Below the pieces are notes generated by a model that was given only the letters and a program-made list of their open reading frames with translations, ran no database searches and was not told the origin of the DNA. This document shows, one piece after another, positions 32,892 through 43,508 of a DNA stretch of 64,000 nucleotides. Position 1 is the stretch's first letter. Each line of letters starts with the position of its first letter. The position numbers and the translations under genes were made by a program. The stretch covers positions 186,001 to 250,000 of the forward strand of contig NW_006768783.1 of NCBI RefSeq assembly GCF_000204055.1. Direction: 5' to 3'. The stretch comes from Melampsora larici-populina 98AG31 (lineage: Eukaryota; Basidiomycota; Pucciniomycetes; Pucciniales; Melampsoraceae).

Positions 32892-33628
32892 ATGTTGAAC
32901 AAGTCTGTTCTTAAGATCAGTGTGCTAGTCTTTACCTTTTTTCTCAACGCACTCATCGTGTCATCGGACTTATGGAATTGCATTGGCGCATATTCAGCAC
33001 ACGGGGGTATGCTGTCCTTCTGCATTCCTGACAACGTTGGATATGATTCACCTCACAATTTTGCTGAACTTGTCTATTTTCTCTTCCTAAGTTTGCGGCC
33101 AAACATTAGATCCCGGGAATTCTCAGATCCGGTGCGACCCCAGATCGTGTTACAACAGGGGTAGACATTCCTTCACCAAAGAAATTCGTCTGATGATTGT
33201 GATTCTTGATCGAAAGCTGATTGGAGAATATCAATTTTATGAACGCAGCTGAAAATACAAGAAATGTTCGCATGTATGGCTGTACATGGGAAGACCAAGA
33301 CGTTCCTGGCCTAAGCTACCAAGATTGCGTAGAGTACGATTGGGCTTCTGATGGAGCGCAGGATGGTAAAGGTTCTTTCAGTGCGTAGTTTTTGGTTTAT
33401 CTTGTTTGCCGTATGTACTTACTTACCTCAGCCTTCTGTCCACTTTGACCCTGCGAATTGAATCTCTCAGCTTGCACCAATCCCTCGGGACAAACCTATG
33501 ACTGTGAGGTGGACCCTAGTAAAGTGGGATACATATGTAAGTTTGATCACAAACGTTCTAGACAGCCTACATCATTGACCAGAAAATGTCTTTTACTTTC
33601 AGCATGTGATACTTGCTACCGCAACTAG
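32892..33628 (+). CDS. Small secreted cysteine-rich protein, effector candidate (130 aa, 5 exons)
   Basis: Exons: 32892-33006, 33092-33160, 33249-33365, 33471-33536, 33603-33628; every intron is phase 1 with GT-AG ends. A classic signal peptide (MLNKSVLKISVLVFTFFLNA, cut near LIVSS) is followed by a ~105 aa mature chain with 10 cysteines. Two similar motifs occur: CGQTLDPGNSQIRCDPRSCYN in exon 2 and CTNPSGQT...C..DP...CDTCYRN in exons 4-5, so the protein may hold two disulfide-bonded units. No enzyme motif. Size, cysteine content and the repeat-rich setting match rust effector candidates; the function is unknown. The uninterrupted reading of exon 1 ends in unrelated sequence, which supports splicing. 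Confidence 0.75.
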
Positions 33629-33841
33629 TTGCTGTGACGTGTTCAATCATTTTCCTTGACCATGCCATGTTCAGTGCACCGTATGAAGACATTACCTGCA
33701 AATGAAATGCATACATACGGCAATTTCATATTTCATTAGACCTTAGGCGGGCTTGCCCGCCCTTGAAACCTCATTTGTGTATAAATAGTTGGAAACGCAC
33801 ATGCTGTGCATAGCATTTTAAGTTGTATTGGTGTATATATA

Positions 33842-34079
33842 TGGTTCTCAAACCTGTGCAAGAACTGTGCAAGACCGACGTGCAAGATCCGTGCAAGATT
33901 TCTTGCACCAATCTTGCGCATTAAATTTTTTGACGACCCCAGCTATTTTGTTCCAACTGGTACGAAAACCGTGCGAGACCGACGTGCAAGTTCCGTGCAA
34001 GTTCCGTGCAAGTTCTATTCATGTCTTGCACAGAAGTTGCTCGAAACTTGCACAAATTTTTGCATAGGTTTGAGAACCA
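33842..34079. mobile_element. 238-bp MITE, TA target duplication
   Basis: Terminal inverted repeats TGGTTCTCAAACCTGTGCAA and TTGCATAGGTTTGAGAACCA pair with one mismatch and are flanked by TA on both sides, as for Tc1/mariner-type MITEs. The interior has CGTGCAAGTTC tandem repeats and TTGCAC/GTGCAA words in both orientations. Confidence 0.8.
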
Positions 34080-34335
34080 TAATAATACCAAAATCATTTT
34101 AATGACAAAATGAATTCAAGCCCACTTACACCTTTGACCAAAGAAAACTCTGCATAGAGATAAGGGTGAGAAATAGTGCGCATCTGATGATGAATGTGAT
34201 AAGTTGTTCCATGATCCAGTCATAAACTCTGGTATCAATCAAAGAGTCTCAAATCAATACTGTGAAAGTCTGTATATCTGATCAGCTGTTTTGGCGTAAG
34301 AGAATGATGGCCACAGTAATTATTTCATCGGATTA

Positions 34336-34577
34336 CTAGATGTTGGTAACTGGTTATTAACCGATGGGAATGTGATAAGTTGGTCTGTAACTACACATGT
34401 CAGATTACTGACGGGTCGGTCTTTGTTGTTCCTTTTTGTGATGATTACAGTTATGATGTCATTGATTGTGTTCTTCCATCAAACCAACTTATTCAATTAT
34501 TCCCATCGCGTTCACTTCCGTTTCTCTCGTGCTGTTATCCTATCATCGTATTAGTTCTTTAGTTAGTTTTTATCAGC
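34336..34577 (+). repeat. Ngaro terminal repeat A1
   Basis: Pairs with A2 at 39676-39917. The two mismatches are TCG in A1 and TTG in A2. Confidence 0.9.
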
Positions 34578-34677
34578 ATAAACCACCTCAGATCTATTCG
34601 TCCAAAGTTAGAAGTCTCTTAAAACCTCTAAAAACCATCCGTTTCTCTAAAAAACCGTCGATTCCGTTCTATTATCC

Positions 34678-35931
34678 ATGAGTGACGCAGGCAGTTATGA
34701 TTTTAATGCTGCCTCGCTGGTTACCGAAAAGCTTTCCGCCCTTTCTGCTGAATATGAAACGGCAGGCGGTTCCAACAACAAATCCATGTCTGAAGTCAGA
34801 GCGTTATTCGCAGAAATTGTTCCATTCTCTTCAAAGAATTGGTACAAACAATGGTCGAGATTTGCATCAGACCTTATCGAGAAAGATAAGATCGCAAACC
34901 GTCCAATATTCAAAAATGAAGGACCTGCTCCCACCGTTCCCATCATCTCAAACGAGGATCAGGTCTATGTATTTGACCTCAACGACAATCCAACGTTTCC
35001 ACCAGATGCAGCCAGAAGTCGTCGCTCGTCTCAAGCGCGAAGCAAAATCAACGACGATGTGCAAATTCTTACTCAAGCACAAATTGATAATGCACAAAAA
35101 GCTTGTGATTTATTGGACGGTCAACGGATCAGGTCAAAATCTCCTTCGCCGTTTGTTACGAAGACAAAAGGAAAAGATAAAGTATCCGACGATGATTCTT
35201 CAGACGATGATACGGACAAAAAGACCAAAAAGTGGCAGAAGTCTTGGGAATGGTCCAAAAGGGTCGAAGAGGGCTCAGCTGCCTCGGACAATTACTCAGA
35301 AAGTGCAGTTCCGTTTTCTAAAGCCGTCAGAGGCTACGCTCCGCACTTATCAAAAGCCGTGGAAGGGTTTATCGACAGAGTTAAACCCCCTAACTTTCCG
35401 TCTAATCTGTGCAAAGAACTCCTCCAAGGTAAATACATTGATTTACGTAGAATTAAGGGCGAATACTTGGCCGAAAAGAAAGGAATTGCTTCGAATCTTA
35501 TGGTTACCGGGAAAGACAAAGACTTGGAAATTCAAAACAAGAAGGTGGCCTCGAATCTTATGGATGCTCAGGAATGGTCCTTTTATTTCGACATCTTACA
35601 ACAAGCTTATCAAGAAGCTTTTCCATTGAGCCATAAGTTTTTTCTTCAGTACTCAAAATTCATCAAAGAAGAATTCATGTTGGATGGAGTCAGAGCAGAC
35701 TGGATGTGCGTGGCTAATTTTGATGCAGCCCTCAGGAGCCAATTTGCTACTAGACGAGACATTTCTTTTGGGGATTGGAATCACCCGAGTCTTAGTACGA
35801 TTAGAACGCGTCACATGCACAGAGCATTTGAAGAAAAGCCTTCAGTGGCTTTGTCAAGTTCTCATCCGGGTCCTCAAATGTCTCATCAACGCCCTCGCCA
35901 GAACCCTCAATATCAAGCTAGCGCTTCTTGA
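34678..35931 (+). CDS. Ngaro Gag-like protein, interrupted C-terminus
   Basis: 417 aa with an acidic/Lys-rich linker (~155-190) and a helical core. The frame stops at TGA 35929-35931, but the same frame continues in protein-like sequence to a second TGA (36055-36057). After that it encodes a C-rich finger (GCLLGKPKCPRIHRCVG), preceded by FCFAHNLPG. YR-element Gags commonly end in such a finger. Both stops would be Arg codons if TTGA were TCGA, so they look like mutations rather than the natural end. The protein would package element RNA. Confidence 0.75.
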   Translation: MSDAGSYDFNAASLVTEKLSALSAEYETAGGSNNKSMSEVRALFAEIVPFSSKNWYKQWSRFASDLIEKDKIANRPIFKNEGPAPTVPIISNEDQVYVFDLNDNPTFPPDAARSRRSSQARSKINDDVQILTQAQIDNAQKACDLLDGQRIRSKSPSPFVTKTKGKDKVSDDDSSDDDTDKKTKKWQKSWEWSKRVEEGSAASDNYSESAVPFSKAVRGYAPHLSKAVEGFIDRVKPPNFPSNLCKELLQGKYIDLRRIKGEYLAEKKGIASNLMVTGKDKDLEIQNKKVASNLMDAQEWSFYFDILQQAYQEAFPLSHKFFLQYSKFIKEEFMLDGVRADWMCVANFDAALRSQFATRRDISFGDWNHPSLSTIRTRHMHRAFEEKPSVALSSSHPGPQMSHQRPRQNPQYQASAS

Positions 35932-36359
35932 ATTCACCATTCACCGAATTATTACGACTCTAGTTATAAGCACAAAGGAGTTTTCGAAGTCGAGGATTTG
36001 GGCGATACGACAAAGTTGGCAGAACAATTTTGTTTTGCGCACAACTTACCTGGTTGAGGATGCTTGCTGGGCAAGCCGAAATGCCCTCGCATCCACCGTT
36101 GTGTTGGTTTGATATGTTTCATTATCTATTGTTTTCGTTTTTCTTCCTTTATGGATTTCGTTTTGGTTCTGACCCCTTTATGGCATCTTCAGAACGTTAA
36201 AGGCCGCAGAAAAGATCACAGAGGATGTGATCATGTCTGAGGAAATGGGAGATCAAGATCCATGTGGGAGTAATGCTGATGAGGGGTCGGTATTCCGTCA
36301 TTTTTTCCTGTCTCATCGATTGTTTCATATGCTTCTGCTGACTGTTAAGTTTCCATAGC

Positions 36360-38219
36360 ATGCCAGTGGTTTTATCAGTAGCAAACCCAGTCGAAGAAGT
36401 TGTTCCAGAATCAAAGTTTCTTCGTGGTTATGTTTGGAACAAAATGAACCGGTCCGGGTCTTCTCCAGCAATCGAGTCCAGCTTCTACGCAGCACCATTT
36501 CCCGATGCCCCACCTTTATCGGAAGATTTCGACGCAGATTTTGTTTTGCAACAATTCCCTCATCTCTTTAAAATTGTCACTCCGTTTAATGTGGAAAAAT
36601 TCGAAACTTTATTAGCTAACCACCCAAATCGTGTGTTTGTGAGTTCCGCGTTAAAGGGCCTGAGGTTGGGTTTTTGGCCATGCTCTTCAAAGCCAGATTC
36701 ATCAATCGTGGATGGTCCGAATCACAAGTCATGCTTGCAATTCCAAGACATTTTAGATGCTCAATGTCAAGAAGAGGTTTCGAAAGGAAGATACTCAGAA
36801 GAATTCACAGTGTTACTAGAAGGCATGAAAGTCGTCCCACTTCTTATGGTCTCAAAAAAGGATTCGGTCAAGATGCGGGTATGCTCAAATATGAGTGCCG
36901 GCAGACCGTCACCGAACGATCTCATCAAAAAAGAAAGTATTCCAGTTGCTTACGATTCGTTAAAGAATTTCATTCCGTACTTAATCGACATGGAAGAAGA
37001 ATTAGGAGAAGTAACCCTCTTCAAATTGGACGTAGAAAATGCCTTTAGAACAATTCCTGTGCATCTTCAATATCAGATCCGCCAAGTTTTGAAGATTTGG
37101 GGAAACAAGAAAAGAATCGACCACAACATGACCTTCGGTTCTTCCGCCTCCCCATACATATGGTGTGGGGTGTTTTCTTTGGTTCTTTGGATAGCTGAGT
37201 TCATATTTGACATTAAATTTATGAACAATATGATGGATGATGTGTGGTCAGTGTGTTCAAGGAAACATTTTGTCGAGTTCAAAGGTCATCGGATTCCTTT
37301 GAATCAGGCAAAGCTTCTAAATCTTTTTGACATTCTCAACATTCCTTGGGTCTGGAAAAAGCAACTTCACGGTCCTGTTCTCGAAATCATAGGTCACATG
37401 GTTGACACGGAGAAGATGATTATGTATTTGCACCCCGACAAGAAAGCTCTCTTGGTAAAAAATCTTCAGGATTTTGTTTCATCCCCTCACCATTCGTTGA
37501 ACGATTGGCAAAAAATCTTGGGTCACGCATCTTGGGCCTGCACGTCAATGCCGTGGGGGCGTTTTGCGTTGCAAAGTTTGTATGAAAAATCCGGGGAGAA
37601 GTCTCACCGCTATCTCCAAATTCATTTAAACAAAGAGAATCAGAATGATTTACGCTGGTTAATAGAATTTTTTAGGGAGAGTCCTGGTATTCAGATGCTC
37701 AGGACTTTACGTTGGGGTGAGGCGGAAGCGGAGTCTATTTTCTACACGGATGCGTGCATGCATGGAATCGGCATTTGGGAACCGAGACAAAAAATTGGCA
37801 ATTATTTTATTCTTCCTCCTCCCCTTCGTAATATTTTCTGGGCTGAGTTGTTAGGGGTGATCTCAGCGGTTAATTTAGGTATAACCAACGGCTCAAAACG
37901 GATTTTAATTTTCTCAGACAACATGAATGTGGTAACGTTATTCAGTAGTCATGCGCCTAGCAAGATTGTTCGGCCGTTGTTTCGTCATTGCGCAAAACAA
38001 ATTATATCAGCAAAAGCGGACGTGAAGGTGAAACATGTCTCAGCGGACAACAATGCAGAAGCAGACTCGTTATCTCGTCAGGTTGCGGTTTTGTCACCGG
38101 TTGAAGTAGAGATCTTATGTCAAGATATTGATGCTATATCTGTGTCGTATTTAAAAATTGACCCTTTGCTTTGTTCTGGCGGAAGAGAGGCAAATTTAGT
38201 TTCGACCGTTTCTTTGTAG
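36360..38219 (+). CDS. Ngaro reverse transcriptase / RNase H (619 aa)
   Basis: Intact frame. RT palm motifs: MRVCSNMSAGRPSPND, LFKLDVENAFRTIPVH with the first catalytic Asp, and MMDDVW (residue ~290) with the paired Asp. A C-terminal RNase H has FYTDACMHGIGIW, AELLGVISAVN, IFSDNMNVV and VSADNNAEADSLSR, giving a D-E-D-D set. The length fits DIRS-order RT/RH. It stops 4 nt before the recombinase start. Confidence 0.9.
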   Translation: MPVVLSVANPVEEVVPESKFLRGYVWNKMNRSGSSPAIESSFYAAPFPDAPPLSEDFDADFVLQQFPHLFKIVTPFNVEKFETLLANHPNRVFVSSALKGLRLGFWPCSSKPDSSIVDGPNHKSCLQFQDILDAQCQEEVSKGRYSEEFTVLLEGMKVVPLLMVSKKDSVKMRVCSNMSAGRPSPNDLIKKESIPVAYDSLKNFIPYLIDMEEELGEVTLFKLDVENAFRTIPVHLQYQIRQVLKIWGNKKRIDHNMTFGSSASPYIWCGVFSLVLWIAEFIFDIKFMNNMMDDVWSVCSRKHFVEFKGHRIPLNQAKLLNLFDILNIPWVWKKQLHGPVLEIIGHMVDTEKMIMYLHPDKKALLVKNLQDFVSSPHHSLNDWQKILGHASWACTSMPWGRFALQSLYEKSGEKSHRYLQIHLNKENQNDLRWLIEFFRESPGIQMLRTLRWGEAEAESIFYTDACMHGIGIWEPRQKIGNYFILPPPLRNIFWAELLGVISAVNLGITNGSKRILIFSDNMNVVTLFSSHAPSKIVRPLFRHCAKQIISAKADVKVKHVSADNNAEADSLSRQVAVLSPVEVEILCQDIDAISVSYLKIDPLLCSGGREANLVSTVSL

Positions 38220-38223
38220 CATT

Positions 38224-39264
38224 ATGGTGAACTCGAATCCTTCTTTATCTCGAAAGTCAAATCCAAAAAATCCTCTATTACTCATCAGCATAGAGGAACT
38301 TTGGGTGATTTCTAAACAAGATCAACGTTCAACTATCCAAAAAATATCTTTAGAAAAATACAAGTCTGGGTTTCGTTCCTTCGCTAAGTTTTGTGTCCAT
38401 TTCAAACAGCCTTTTATTCCACATAAACGTAACTTATGTGATTTTGTTTCCATTATGAGTCGTATTATTTCTCCAAGATCAGTCAGAGCATATTTAGTTG
38501 GCATTTTTCATATTTTTAAGCTAGAGTTTCCGTCGGTAGTCTGCGAAGCAAAACATCAAGAAGTCAAAGACACCATGAAAGCGTGTATTCAAAATTTCTC
38601 AAAACCAGTAAAACGAAAGAATCCGCTTACGATTGAACATCTGGAATTAGTAGTCGCTAAGTCATCTTCCTCCTTTGACGACAAGTTATTTTTAGCTATG
38701 TTGGCCATAGGATTTGGGGGGCTTCATTGTTTAGGGGAGCTTACTATTCCGGATTCAAAAAGATTTCAGGATTCTCGGAAAATCATTTTACGCTCGACTC
38801 TCAAATTTTCAGCCTGCAAAAAATTCGTGCAATTTAATTTACCTTATTCGAAAGGTGATAAAAATTTTTTAGGTGCTCCAGTGGTCATTCAACAATTCGC
38901 CAATACGCCCGCATGTCCTATCAAACTATTGAAATCTTATCTTCAAATCCGAGATGACGCTTTCATCTCTTCGCCAGAATTATTCATTACCTCCGAGGGC
39001 CTTTCACCTTCTCGTTCTTGGTTTCTCTCAAAATTTCACATTTATTTCGACAAGTCATTTTCTGGTCATTCATTGCGATCAGGTGGTGCGACTGCTTTAG
39101 CTCAAGCTGGGGCTAATTTAGATTTTATTAAAAGTGCCGGTCGCTGGTCGTCAGAGGCCTTTCTCATCTACGTACGGGGTCATGTTGCCTTACGGTTACC
39201 TGAGAATCAAAATCATGTAATCGGGCATTCATCTCACGTCGGCGCTAGAGTTTCTTTTTCATGA
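38224..39264 (+). CDS. Ngaro tyrosine recombinase (346 aa)
   Basis: Integrase-type recombinase that would insert the circular cDNA. The C-terminal half has the H-x-x-R box (GHSLRSGGATALAQAG), GRWSS and the nucleophile Tyr in FLIYVRGH (~residue 318). The first catalytic Arg, normally in a GLRxGEL-like block, aligns with His in GGLHCLGEL (codon CAT at 38725-38727). If the alignment is right, one G to A change from CGT would have disabled it. The frame is otherwise full length. Confidence 0.85.
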   Translation: MVNSNPSLSRKSNPKNPLLLISIEELWVISKQDQRSTIQKISLEKYKSGFRSFAKFCVHFKQPFIPHKRNLCDFVSIMSRIISPRSVRAYLVGIFHIFKLEFPSVVCEAKHQEVKDTMKACIQNFSKPVKRKNPLTIEHLELVVAKSSSSFDDKLFLAMLAIGFGGLHCLGELTIPDSKRFQDSRKIILRSTLKFSACKKFVQFNLPYSKGDKNFLGAPVVIQQFANTPACPIKLLKSYLQIRDDAFISSPELFITSEGLSPSRSWFLSKFHIYFDKSFSGHSLRSGGATALAQAGANLDFIKSAGRWSSEAFLIYVRGHVALRLPENQNHVIGHSSHVGARVSFS

Positions 39265-39552
39265 AGTGAGTTTTGGATCAGGTCTTCATACCTTTTCGTT
39301 TGTAGTCGACTTGGTTTAGAAAACATTAAGAGTTTCAACTCTTTTATGTTGAAGATGATTTTTTAATCTTCTGATGGGGTCTTATCCCTTTTTTATTGGT
39401 CATGGTTTTGGGTTTTCATACCTTTTGTCTGGTTTTTTCTTGGTTTGGGCTGTATAGTATTTCAATACTGACTGACCTTTGGTTTCTTGAAAAATTTATC
39501 TTTTTCTCCTACTTCACCACTGTACTTTTACGGTGTGTTAGGCGGGTCGGAG

Positions 39553-39675
39553 AGGGATATATTTTTTATTCAAGTAATTCAGAACCCTAGGGCACTCAGC
39601 CTAGGGATACGCCCAAACCACGTGCTGCTTAGAATTTCTATTCTAAATGTTTAGTAAGTTAACGGAGTCACATTT
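39553..39675 (+). repeat. Ngaro terminal repeat B1
   Basis: 123 bp, identical to B2 at 40162-40284 and directly followed by A2. Includes the palindrome-like CCCTAGGGCACTCAGCCTAGGG. Confidence 0.9.
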
Positions 39676-39917
39676 CTAGATGTTGGTAACTGGTTATTAA
39701 CCGATGGGAATGTGATAAGTTGGTCTGTAACTACACATGTCAGATTACTGACGGGTTGGTCTTTGTTGTTCCTTTTTGTGATGATTACAGTTATGATGTC
39801 ATTGATTGTGTTCTTCCATCAAACCAACTTATTCAATTATTCCCATTGCGTTCACTTCCGTTTCTCTCGTGCTGTTATCCTATCATCGTATTAGTTCTTT
39901 AGTTAGTTTTTATCAGC
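39676..39917 (+). repeat. Ngaro terminal repeat A2
   Basis: 242-bp copy of A1, joined to B1 with no spacer. Confidence 0.9.
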
Positions 39918-40161
39918 CCACCCACCCTTTAGTCCCAGTCATGTTGTGTTTTGGTCAAAGTTTTTTCTTTTTGTATGTGTTTCTTTTATGTTGTTTTGGT
40001 TCTGGTGTAGATCTAGTTCGTTAAGGCCTTATTTTTCCTTTGCGTCTTTGGATCTTTGTGAAGAGGTTGTTATATTTGTCTTTGTTGTGGTATTTCTTAT
40101 TTCATCTTAGGTGTTGTTCAGTTTTTACTCTGTAGCGCGTTTTTTTCCGCTACCTCCCCGT

Positions 40162-40284
40162 AGGGATATATTTTTTATTCAAGTAATTCAGAACCCTAGG
40201 GCACTCAGCCTAGGGATACGCCCAAACCACGTGCTGCTTAGAATTTCTATTCTAAATGTTTAGTAAGTTAACGGAGTCACATTT
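40162..40284 (+). repeat. Ngaro terminal repeat B2 (right end)
   Basis: Identical to B1. A 244-bp unique segment separates it from A2. Confidence 0.9.
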
Positions 40285-40535
40285 CCCATATTTCAAGCTG
40301 AACTCAAATGATCCCTATCGGATATAGAGAAAATTCATTATGTCAAATTTGCAAGCAGGGAAACAAAATAGATTGATAAACACATCATTTGGACTTGTGC
40401 AATGTGGGAGGGTATGGTGATACTCTTCTCATCACTTCAAAAATGAATATTTGCAGGGATTAAGAATTCACAGGATTTATAATGTCCACAAGTCTCCTCA
40501 AGTGGAGTGTGTGATTGAGATACACCTGGCCATTA

Positions 40536-40751
40536 AAGGTACTCGAGCCAAGTATGTGGCACTACATATGTGGTGCCACATACTTTCAAACCGTGTTTTT
40601 GAGAGGAAAGTTGACCTAAACTGACATCTTGAATCACACAATTTGCCAAATATAATTGAAAATGTCCTTTTCTGTAACTTTTTATGCCATTTTCCGTGTC
40701 CAAAATGAAATTTGGAAAGTATGTGGCACCACATACTTGCTGTGAGTACCC
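40536..40751. mobile_element. 216-bp MITE with GGTACTC ends
   Basis: Ends AAGGTACTC and GAGTACCCT with TA on both sides. Subterminal AAGTATGTGGC/GCCACATACTT words occur inverted at both ends, and the left end forms a self-palindrome (40561-40589). Confidence 0.65.
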
Positions 40752-41199
40752 TTATTGGTAGTGGGATTGTTGAGGACCAAGATATGTGCAATACCTGGGT
40801 TCAAACCTAGCCTGGTCGCTAAAACAAGGGTAAACCCAGTTGATTTTTCCACTCCCTGCAAAAAGAGGACAAGGCAGACCTAAGAAATCATAGATTGATG
40901 TTGACAAAGATAAATCAAAGGGTGGTCAAGTATTGTGGTTTGTGAAGCAAGCAGATGGCTTCTCTGACATTGGCAATGTTGTGTTGTGGTGTGCCAAGGA
41001 TGATAATTTTGATCAATGGAAATCCCAAGCAATTGCCAAGAGAGGTTGAGAAGAAGGTAGAGTGTCTTGTACTACCTTCTGGTTCATATTCTCCTTTTAA
41101 TATGTTTTATGTAGATCAAGTACCTTTAAGACCAATTCAAAGAAGCATTTAAGAAACTTAACTTGCCTGGCCAGGGGATTCTTGGCAGCAAGTATTGGA
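40752..41199. other. Repeat-derived DNA, no gene supported
   Basis: A readable stretch at ~40925-41045 (VVKYCGL then FSDIGNVVLWCAKDDN) looks like a transposon coding fragment, unrecognised. Confidence 0.35.
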
Positions 41200-41393
41200 C
41201 TGATTCCAAACACAAAAACAATCTTAGTATGAGATTAAAAACACACAAGACAAATCTTATAATAAGATTGTTAGAAAGAGAAAATCAGATCATCTTTATT
41301 ACCTGATTCCAAACACAAAAACAATCTTAGTATGAGATTAAAAACACACAAGACAAATCTTATAATAAGATTGTTAGAAAGAGAAAATCAGAT
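41200..41393. repeat. Perfect 91-bp direct duplication
   Basis: 41200-41290 is repeated at 41303-41393 without a mismatch, separated by 12 bp. The unit holds AATCTTAGTATGAGATT and AATCTTATAATAAGATT palindromes. The identity implies a recent duplication. Confidence 0.9.
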
Positions 41394-43508
41394 GAAGAAA
41401 AAGGGAAACATCTGATTGCTGTTTGAGGTCAGGTTATAAAGTGAAAACAAATTTGAATCGACATATGACATCATAGGTTGAAATGAAGTGATGTAATACA
41501 TGATGTAATATTCACAGATGAAAAACCAAAAAAGGAAAATGAAAAGAGACTTTTGAAAGCATCCTCGGATATCCAATCCAACAGCAAGGATTACAAGGAT
41601 GAGCTTGAAAAATTTGATTTAATATCATACTCAGTAAATAGTGATGGGAAAGAGGTGGGGGTGGGAAAGTTAGCTTGCCTAAGAAGCACAAACCTCCGGC
41701 AAAAGGTTCTGCTATTGGTATGTAGGGATTTTTGAATCTGATATAGTCGTTACTCTGATCCTCATGTATATATTCAGAAAAAGCAATCACAATTTGCCCT
41801 TGGACTTGCCTCTTGGAATCCGTGATGCTTGAACAATCCAACATAATACCAGAAGCAACTTGTGATACTCTAGGCAATGTCTGCTATAAGTCCTTCACAT
41901 CCAAATAAAAAAAGAAATGTAGCATTATGGATTTGAACTTTGATGAAGATGAAAAGAAAATGGCTGAAGATATATTGAACCTACCTGGTTTGGAGGGTGA
42001 GAAAGATAAAGTGCACCTTGAGGAAGCCTTGCTTCCTGTTAATTTGTTGCCTGAACATCAGGAGGGGTCTCATAGATCAAATAAAAGTCAGTGAATCTTA
42101 CTGTACTTTAATAAGATCTACCAGGATTACAATATTCATGTGTTTGATTTTTGGAGTCCAGAAAAGAGTTAAGAAATGGCAGTGCCTCTTCTCAGACACC
42201 CTTGGTCTACAAGCGCTCATGCATGACTTTCTACCTACCAAAACCAAACAAGAACTTCTGGCGCAAGAGGCACAAAAGGAAGATAAACAACAAATGAACT
42301 TGAACAGCAAAATTGCCAAAGCCAGCACTGCCAATATGCTGGACAATCAAAAAGACAATGTTCAGCTCATGTGTGAGAAACTCTGTGGATAAGTGGTCAC
42401 CAGGTTTATGCGAATGGGTGATAGTTTTGATGAGACTTTCAAAAAGGCTCTCATGATGTATCCAAAATTTCAACCAACTCAAGCCCTTCAAAGCACACAT
42501 GTCAGAGGTAGTAATGTCTGCTTGGAAGGTTTAGGCAAAACCCCTCAATTTGATGCCACCAAAAGTTCCTCCAACTCCAACAGCTCTACTAGTAATGGCT
42601 CCTGTGAGTATGATGACTGCAATATGTACATCAGGTTGTCTGAGGTTTGAAAGAAGACACTTGAATTAATTCAACTTCAATCAAATCTTATATGTTTCTA
42701 TTGAAAGACACCTGGAAATCAGATTGAAATTTTCTGATGTATTGGCAATATTGTCAAGTTTGTAAGCAAACAGTTTTATCTCATCACCTGTTTGTGATTT
42801 CTTAAATTACCACCTTTTTTAAGGTTGGAAGCAACTTGTTTTGCTCCTTTTTTACTTGTTAGTTTTGTCTCCTTTTGATTGTGAAACCGGGCACAAATTA
42901 TGTGTCTTTGGTTTGAACTAGTTTTTATTTTTTGTTAGTCTTGTTTTTCTTTCAAAAACCACCAGAAAACAAATCAAGTTTGAATTATTTCTGTATGCAA
43001 TCTGACTCAGATCTGTTTTTCTTTTATTGATCCAAGAAAAAGATCCCATGGATGATCTGTGTTTTAAGTTTGCCAAAATCATCAAAAGGTAGCATTAAGG
43101 TTACATCAAATAGTCAACTCAAATACCATTTTTGATATCAATTTCACTATTGTTATTTGTAAGGAGCTTGTACATGTCAAAACCATACATAAAGTCAAAA
43201 AATTGAACAGTTACTGTTGAAGTGTGCAATTGACGGAAATAAGAAAAGTTATAAATTAGATAAGAGAGGAATTACAAGAGTAGTGCAGAAAGATAAACCA
43301 GAATACGTCATAAAACAAAAAGAGAATTACATCATTATATTGCCCCAACGTATTCAGACTAGTAGATTACTTATAATGTCCTTTGATCAATTCAACTGAC
43401 TTCTCTTCCCCATCTTTGGGAAGAGAAGTAAGTAAATTTTTATCCTTTTGTATCTCAATATTTGTTTACTGAATTTTACTGTTATTTCTTATTGTCTTGA
43501 CCAAATAG
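41394..43508. other. Degenerate repeat-derived region
   Basis: Broken protein-like segments on the plus strand (~41930-42100 and 42230-42650) with in-frame stops suggest a decayed transposon gene; family not recognised. A hairpin CTTCTCTTCCC/GGGAAGAGAAG is at 43401-43428. Confidence 0.4.

Larger units (their letters stand above)
34336..40284 (+). mobile_element. Full-length Ngaro-type (YR/DIRS order) retrotransposon
   Basis: The structure is A1 - gag - RT/RNase H - tyrosine recombinase - B1 - A2 - unique - B2, the split direct repeat layout of Ngaro elements. A1 34336-34577 and A2 39676-39917 are 242 bp with two differences; B1 39553-39675 and B2 40162-40284 are 123 bp and identical. No methyltransferase domain is seen, which argues against DIRS and PAT. 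No target duplication is evident, as expected for recombinase-mediated insertion. Near-identity of the repeats implies a recent insertion, yet gag is interrupted by stops. Confidence 0.88.

Noticed and set aside
33007..33163. Uninterrupted reading of the secreted protein through 33163
   Set aside because: It gives a chain unlike the rest, with one Cys, whereas splicing at 33006/33092 recovers a Cys motif homologous to the later exons.
34682..35629. 315-aa second plus-strand frame in the Ngaro gag region
   Set aside because: Out-of-frame shadow of gag with random composition; the 34678 frame has the coherent protein.
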